A program made the position numbers and the translations under genes. Under the pieces are notes generated by a model. It did no database searches. It was not told the DNA's origin and was given only the letters and a program-made list of their open reading frames with translations. A DNA stretch of 41,020 bases from Comamonadaceae bacterium CD01 (GTDB lineage Bacteria > Pseudomonadota > Gammaproteobacteria > Burkholderiales > Burkholderiaceae_C): the NCBI GenBank assembly GCA_002894305.1, contig PGEI01000019.1, positions 1-41,020 on the forward strand. The letters are read 5' to 3'. Each line of letters begins with the position of its first letter. The first letter of the stretch is position 1. Shown here one piece after another: positions 36,754 through 41,020 of this stretch.

Positions 36754-38048
36754 CCCCGCTGCAGCGGCTGGCGCTGGCGCTGTACGGCCTGACCACCTGG
36801 CTGGCCCAGCCGTTGCTGCGCCGCAAACTGCGCCGCCGTGCGCGCCAGGAGGCCGGCTACGCGCAGGCCGTGGGCGAGCGCTTTGGCCGCTATGGCAGCG
36901 GCGGGCCGGCGCAGCCGGGTGCGCTCCTCTGGATTCATGCGGTATCGCTGGGCGAAACACGCGCCGCCGCGCTGCTGCTGCGCGAGCTGCGCGCGCTGCA
37001 GCCCGGTCTGCGGCTGCTGCTCACCCACGGCACGGCCACGGGGCGCGCCGAGGGCGCCAAGTTGCTGCAGCCGGGCGACGTACAAGTCTGGTTGCCCTGG
37101 GACACGCCGGGCGCGGTGCGCCGCTTCGTGCAGCGCTTTCGCCCAGCCATCGGCATCCTGATGGAGACCGAGATCTGGCCCAACCTGGCCGCATGCTGCC
37201 GCGCCGAAGGCGTGCCGCTGGTGCTGGCCAATGCGCGCCTCAATGAGAAATCGCGCCGCGGCGCGCAGCGCCTGGCCTGGCTGTCGCGCCCGGCCTATGC
37301 CGGCCTGCGCGCAGTGTGGGCACAGACCGAGGCCGACGCGCAGCGCCTGCGCGAGGTGGGCGCACGCGATGTGCAGGTGCTGGGAAACGTGAAGTTCGAC
37401 GTTCATCCCGACCCCGAGCAACTGGCCCGCGGCCATGCCTGGCGCGCTGCTGCGGCGCGCCCCGTCGTGCTGCTGGCCAGCAGCCGCGAAGGCGAGGAGG
37501 CGCTGTGGCTGGACGCTGTCGGCCGCCTGGCCGACGCAGACCGGCGCAGCGTGCAATGGCTGATCGTGCCGCGCCACCCGCAGCGCTTTGACGCAGTCGA
37601 GCAGTTGCTGCGCGCAGCGGGCCTCGGCGTGGCGCGCCGCAGCCAGTGGCCGCAGCAGGGCGACGCGCCACCGGCGGGCGACGTCTGGCTGGGCGACTCG
37701 ATGGGCGAGATGGCGCTGTACTACGGTCTGGCGCAGGTGGCGCTGCTGGGCGGCAGCTTCGAGCGGCTCGGCGGGCAGAACCTGATCGAGGCGGCCGCCT
37801 GCGGCTGCCCCGTGGTGATGGGGCCGCACACCTTCAACTTCGCCCAGGCGGCCAAGCTTGCTGCGGCCGCCGGCGCGGCGCTTCCGGTGGCTGACATGGC
37901 ACAGGCCGTGGCGCAGGCCCTTGCCCTGGCGCACGACGCGCCCGCCTGGCGCCAGTGTGTGCAGCAGTGCCAGGCGTTTGCCGGCGCACACCGCGGTGCG
38001 GCGCGGGCCATGGCGCAGGCGGCATTGGCGCTGCTGGCACGCCCGTGA
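36750..38048 (+). CDS. waaA: 3-deoxy-D-manno-octulosonic acid (Kdo) transferase
   Basis: WaaA/KdtA attaches Kdo to lipid IVA at the inner face of the inner membrane in lipopolysaccharide synthesis. It has 432 residues, one N-terminal membrane anchor (about 5-25) and a GT-B fold. The catalytic Glu is Glu69 in WIHAVSLGETRAA. Further motifs are PAIGILMETEIWPNL, ANARLNEKS, GNVKFD, PRHPQRFDAVEQL, GDSMGEMALYYGLAQVALLGGS and GGQNLIEAAACGCPVVMGPHTFNF. The TTG start at 36750 overlaps the stop of the phosphohexomutase gene (TTGA), so they are translated together. About 130 bases without a gene follow before the Pat-type gene. Confidence 0.96.
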   Translation: MTPLQRLALALYGLTTWLAQPLLRRKLRRRARQEAGYAQAVGERFGRYGSGGPAQPGALLWIHAVSLGETRAAALLLRELRALQPGLRLLLTHGTATGRAEGAKLLQPGDVQVWLPWDTPGAVRRFVQRFRPAIGILMETEIWPNLAACCRAEGVPLVLANARLNEKSRRGAQRLAWLSRPAYAGLRAVWAQTEADAQRLREVGARDVQVLGNVKFDVHPDPEQLARGHAWRAAAARPVVLLASSREGEEALWLDAVGRLADADRRSVQWLIVPRHPQRFDAVEQLLRAAGLGVARRSQWPQQGDAPPAGDVWLGDSMGEMALYYGLAQVALLGGSFERLGGQNLIEAAACGCPVVMGPHTFNFAQAAKLAAAAGAALPVADMAQAVAQALALAHDAPAWRQCVQQCQAFAGAHRGAARAMAQAALALLARP

Positions 38049-38177
38049 TGGCCTGGTGCTGAGCATGCCGGGCGGAATGTGCCGGCATTTCCAGCGCGAC
38101 GCCGGATTTCTCGCCAAGGCAGCCGCGATCCCCGAGAATGCCGGTTGGCATGGTTTTGCAACACCTTGTTGCCATGA

Positions 38178-40946
38178 ATGGATGTTTTGATGATGGATTC
38201 CCATTACCTCACGCCCTTGTTCTCCCCCAGCTCGATCATCGTGCTCAGCGGCGCCCAGGATGCATCTGGCGCGCCAGACGCACCGGATGCACCAGGTGCG
38301 CCTGACGCGCGCACGCCCCAGGCCAGGCAGCTGCTGGAGGCGCTGCGCGCCCAACGCTTCTCCGGCACGCTGCAGTTCATGGACGTGCACAGCACCAGCG
38401 GCACGCTGGCCGACCTGGCGCAGACGCGCGCCGACCTGGCCATCATCGCGCTGCCCCATGGCGAGGTGGCCGCGGCGCTGGAGCTGGCCGGGCGCATCAA
38501 CTGCCGCTGTGCGCTGGTGCTCTCCAGCGGCGTCGATGCAGCGCAGGCGCGCCAGTGGCACAAGATTGCGCGGAGCGAGGGCGTGCACCTGATGGGGCCG
38601 AACACGCTGGGGTTGCAGCGTCCCTCGCTGCAACTCAATGCCAGCGCCGCCGGGCCACTGGCGCGCGACGGCTCGCTGGCGCTGGTGTGCCAGTCGGGCG
38701 CGCTGACCACCTCCATCCTGGACTGGGCCAGCAACAACGCCGTTGGCTTCTCCAGCGTGGTGTCGCTGGGCCCGCATTCGGGGCTGGGGCTGAGCGACGC
38801 GCTGGACTACCTGGCGCACGACGCGCGCACGCACAGCATCGTCGTCTACATGGAAGGCATCTACAACGCGCGGCGCTTCATGAGCGCGCTGCGCTCGGCC
38901 GCCTACGCCAAGCCGGTGGTCATCCTCAAGTCCGGGCGCAAGCCCGCGGGCAACGCCGCGGCGCTCACGCACAGCGGCGCCATCGTCGGCAGCGACGAGG
39001 TGTTCGACGCCGCGCTGCGCCGTGCCGGCGCGGTGCGCGTGCGCTCTTTCGTCGAACTGTTCTCGGCCGCCAAGTGCCTGGCCTCGCGCTACCGCCCGGT
39101 GGGCCGGCGCCTGGGCATCGTCACCAATGGCGGCGGCCCCGGCGTGCTGGCGGCCGACTGGGCCAACGAGATCGGCCTCAAGCTCGGACGGCTGTCGGCC
39201 GACGCGATCAAGGAACTCTCGCCCCAGCTGTCGCCGCTATCGATGCTGGCCGATCTGATCGACATCTCCGAGGAGGCCGGGCCCGAGCAATACCGCGCGG
39301 CGCTGCAGGCGGCGCTGCGCGAGCGCGAGATCGACGGACTGCTGGTCATTTACTCGCCCAAGTCCCATGTGGACGCGGCGGCCGTCGCCCAGGTCGTGGC
39401 CGACGTGAAGAAGCAGGCGGGCAAGCCCGTGCTGACCTGCTGGATGGGCGACTCCAGCGTGTTGCCGGCGCGCGCCATCCTGGGCGACGCGCAGATTCCG
39501 ACCTTCCGCACGCCCGAGGCGGCCGTCGGCGCGTTCGGCAACATCGCCAGCTACCACCAGAACCAGCAGCTGCTGCAGCAGACGCCGCCGCCGCTGTCGT
39601 CGCTGGCCAAGCTCGACATCGAGGGCGCGCGCCTGGTCATCGAGAGCGTGCTGGCCGAACGGCGCACCGCGCTCACCGAGATGGAGTCCAAGACGCTGCT
39701 GGCGGCGTTTCACATTCCGGTGACCAAGACGCTGCTGGCGCGCACCAGCCACGAGGCGATGATGATTGCCACGCAACTGGGCTTTCCGGTGGCGCTCAAG
39801 ATCGACTCGCCCGACATAGCGCACAAGTCCGACGTCGACGGCGTGGTGCTCAACGTGCACAACGGCGCGGCGGTGCGCGACATCTATACCGACCTGGTGC
39901 AGCGCGTGGCACGCCAGCGCCCGCAGGCGCGCATCAACGGCGTGACGGTGCAGAAGATGGCGCGTGCGCGCCGCGGGCGCGAGATCTGCGTGGGCGTGGT
40001 GACCGACGACCCGTTCGGCCCGGTCATCACCTTTGGCGCCGGCGGCACGATGATCGAGCTGATCGACGACCGCGCCATGGAGCTGCCGCCGCTCAACCAG
40101 TTTCTGGCCAGGCGCCTGATCGACCGCTCGCGCGTGGCCGAGACGCTGGCCGAATGGCGCGGCGCGGGCGCGGTCGACCTGCAGCAGCTCGAACACATTC
40201 TGCTGCGCGTCTCCGAGATGGTGTGCGCGCTGCCCCAGCTGCGCGAGATGGACATCAACCCCATCATCGTCGACGAGCAGGGCGCGGTGGCCGTGGACGC
40301 TCGCATCATCGTGAGCGACGCCGCCGCGGCAAACGGCAGTAGCGCTGGCGGCAAGGCGGTGGCTGTATCGGGCAGCTATAGCCATCTGGCGATCATGCCG
40401 TACCCCGAGCGCTACGAGCAGGTCTGGCCGCTGCGCGGCGGCGGCGAATACCTGGTGCGTCCGCTGCGCCCGGACGACGCGCAGATGATCCAGCGCCTGG
40501 TCAAGGGACTGTCGCCCGAGAGCAGGTACTTCCGCTTCGTCTCGCAGCTGGCCGAGCTGCCGCCGTCAATGCTGGCGCGCTTCACTCTGATCGACTACGA
40601 CCGCGAGATGGCGCTGGCCGCGGTGCACCGCGAGCCGGTGGTCGACGATGCGGGCGAGAGCAGCTACAAGGAACGCATCATCGGCGTGTCGCGCTACGTG
40701 ACCAACCCCGACCACGTCAGCTGCGAGTTTGCACTGCTGGTGGCCGACGACTACGCCGGCCGCGGGCTGGGGTCGCGCCTGATGCTCAGCATCATGGACG
40801 TGGCGCGTGAGCGCGGCCTGGCGGAAATCCAGGGCCTGGTGCTGGCCAACAACCCCAACATGCTCAAGCTGATGCGCCGGCTGGGCTTTGAGGTGCGCCC
40901 CTTCGATGACGACCCGGAGTTCCGGCTGGTGGTGCATCAGCTGTAA
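38178..40946 (+). CDS. Pat-type protein acyltransferase (acyl-CoA synthetase-like and GNAT domains)
   Basis: A 922-residue protein with the layout of PatZ/Pat: a CoA-binding and succinyl-CoA ligase-like part (about 10-470), an ATP-grasp part (about 500-720), and a C-terminal GNAT acetyltransferase (about 760-922) with the acetyl-CoA loop GRGLGSRLM. The GNAT acetylates or propionylates lysines of acyl-CoA synthetases; the ligase-like part is regulatory in known Pat proteins. The phosphohistidine-like LTHSGAIVGSDEVFDAALRRAG is present, so some ligase activity cannot be excluded. A short repeat of Gly/Ala/Pro/Asp residues (about 30-44) looks like a flexible insertion. The start is unsure: ATG at 38178, 38190 or 38193, none with a good ribosome site. 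It lies about 4 kb downstream of prpE, a known Pat target class. Confidence 0.92.
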   Translation: MDVLMMDSHYLTPLFSPSSIIVLSGAQDASGAPDAPDAPGAPDARTPQARQLLEALRAQRFSGTLQFMDVHSTSGTLADLAQTRADLAIIALPHGEVAAALELAGRINCRCALVLSSGVDAAQARQWHKIARSEGVHLMGPNTLGLQRPSLQLNASAAGPLARDGSLALVCQSGALTTSILDWASNNAVGFSSVVSLGPHSGLGLSDALDYLAHDARTHSIVVYMEGIYNARRFMSALRSAAYAKPVVILKSGRKPAGNAAALTHSGAIVGSDEVFDAALRRAGAVRVRSFVELFSAAKCLASRYRPVGRRLGIVTNGGGPGVLAADWANEIGLKLGRLSADAIKELSPQLSPLSMLADLIDISEEAGPEQYRAALQAALREREIDGLLVIYSPKSHVDAAAVAQVVADVKKQAGKPVLTCWMGDSSVLPARAILGDAQIPTFRTPEAAVGAFGNIASYHQNQQLLQQTPPPLSSLAKLDIEGARLVIESVLAERRTALTEMESKTLLAAFHIPVTKTLLARTSHEAMMIATQLGFPVALKIDSPDIAHKSDVDGVVLNVHNGAAVRDIYTDLVQRVARQRPQARINGVTVQKMARARRGREICVGVVTDDPFGPVITFGAGGTMIELIDDRAMELPPLNQFLARRLIDRSRVAETLAEWRGAGAVDLQQLEHILLRVSEMVCALPQLREMDINPIIVDEQGAVAVDARIIVSDAAAANGSSAGGKAVAVSGSYSHLAIMPYPERYEQVWPLRGGGEYLVRPLRPDDAQMIQRLVKGLSPESRYFRFVSQLAELPPSMLARFTLIDYDREMALAAVHREPVVDDAGESSYKERIIGVSRYVTNPDHVSCEFALLVADDYAGRGLGSRLMLSIMDVARERGLAEIQGLVLANNPNMLKLMRRLGFEVRPFDDDPEFRLVVHQL

Positions 40947-41005
40947 TTCCATTTCTATATCGATCGAGTATGCGAAGGTGAAGCGCAGACAGTGCTGTAG
41001 CACGA
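40943..41005. repeat. Right arm of the inverted repeat at the window ends
   Basis: Reverse complement of 1-63 with two mismatches. The arm begins in the last codon and stop of the Pat-type gene (TGTAATTCC) and runs to 41005. Sequence continues 15 bases further to the window end and may also be repeated outside. No protein or RNA family recognised. Confidence 0.9.
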
Positions 41006-41020
41006 CAAGCGAAGCCGACA

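Overview
The window looks like chromosomal DNA of a GC-rich betaproteobacterium of the order Burkholderiales, most likely family Comamonadaceae (Acidovorax/Comamonas-like). This rests on protein sequence style, G/C-rich third codon positions, the dctPQM, lrp, lysP and waaA gene types, and the tandem glycine riboswitch before gcvT. No tool was run, so the taxonomy is inference. I see no rRNA, tRNA, CRISPR array, intact insertion sequence or prophage. Almost the whole window is housekeeping metabolism.

Layout. (1) 118-5177, minus strand: glycine cleavage operon gcvT-gcvH-gcvP behind a two-aptamer glycine riboswitch, closed by a strong terminator; a pair of REP-type hairpins lies between gcvH and gcvP. 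(2) 5388-6473, plus: metallo-beta-lactamase-fold hydrolase. (3) 6663-9468, minus: TRAP transporter dctP-dctQ-dctM. (4) 9469-9842: a structured intergenic region with two same-loop hairpins. (5) 9843-10298, plus: Lrp/AsnC regulator. (6) 10311-14674, minus: lysP-type permease and a TrpXYZ-like ABC transporter. (7) 14760-20213, minus: ETF-ubiquinone oxidoreductase and recC without recB or recD beside it. (8) 20276-29386: divergent gntR and a propionyl-CoA/methylmalonyl-CoA operon (mcm, a ribbon-helix-helix/PIN pair, meaB, pccB, pccA and an epimerase-like VOC protein). (9) 29551-32240: DUF488, two carboxymuconolactone decarboxylase-family proteins, an NlpC/P60 protein and an isochorismatase-family protein. 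(10) 32398-40946: prpE, alkA (minus), a phosphohexomutase, waaA and a large Pat-type acyltransferase.

How the genes work together. The clearest system is propionate use: PrpE activates propionate, PccAB carboxylates propionyl-CoA, the VOC protein may epimerise methylmalonyl-CoA, and Mcm, protected by MeaB, makes succinyl-CoA. A nearly identical AT-rich motif lies in the gntR-mcm promoter region and upstream of prpE, about 11 kb apart, which suggests the GntR protein controls both. The Pat-type acyltransferase downstream could add post-translational control of PrpE.

Most unusual points: a 63-bp near-perfect inverted repeat at the two ends of the window; two hairpins with the same hexaloop but different, fully paired stems between dctP and lrp; a 38-codon reading frame just upstream of pccA that copies the first 12 residues of PccA; a toxin-antitoxin-like pair inside the mutase operon; and an epimerase-like protein with Gln in place of the first metal-binding His.
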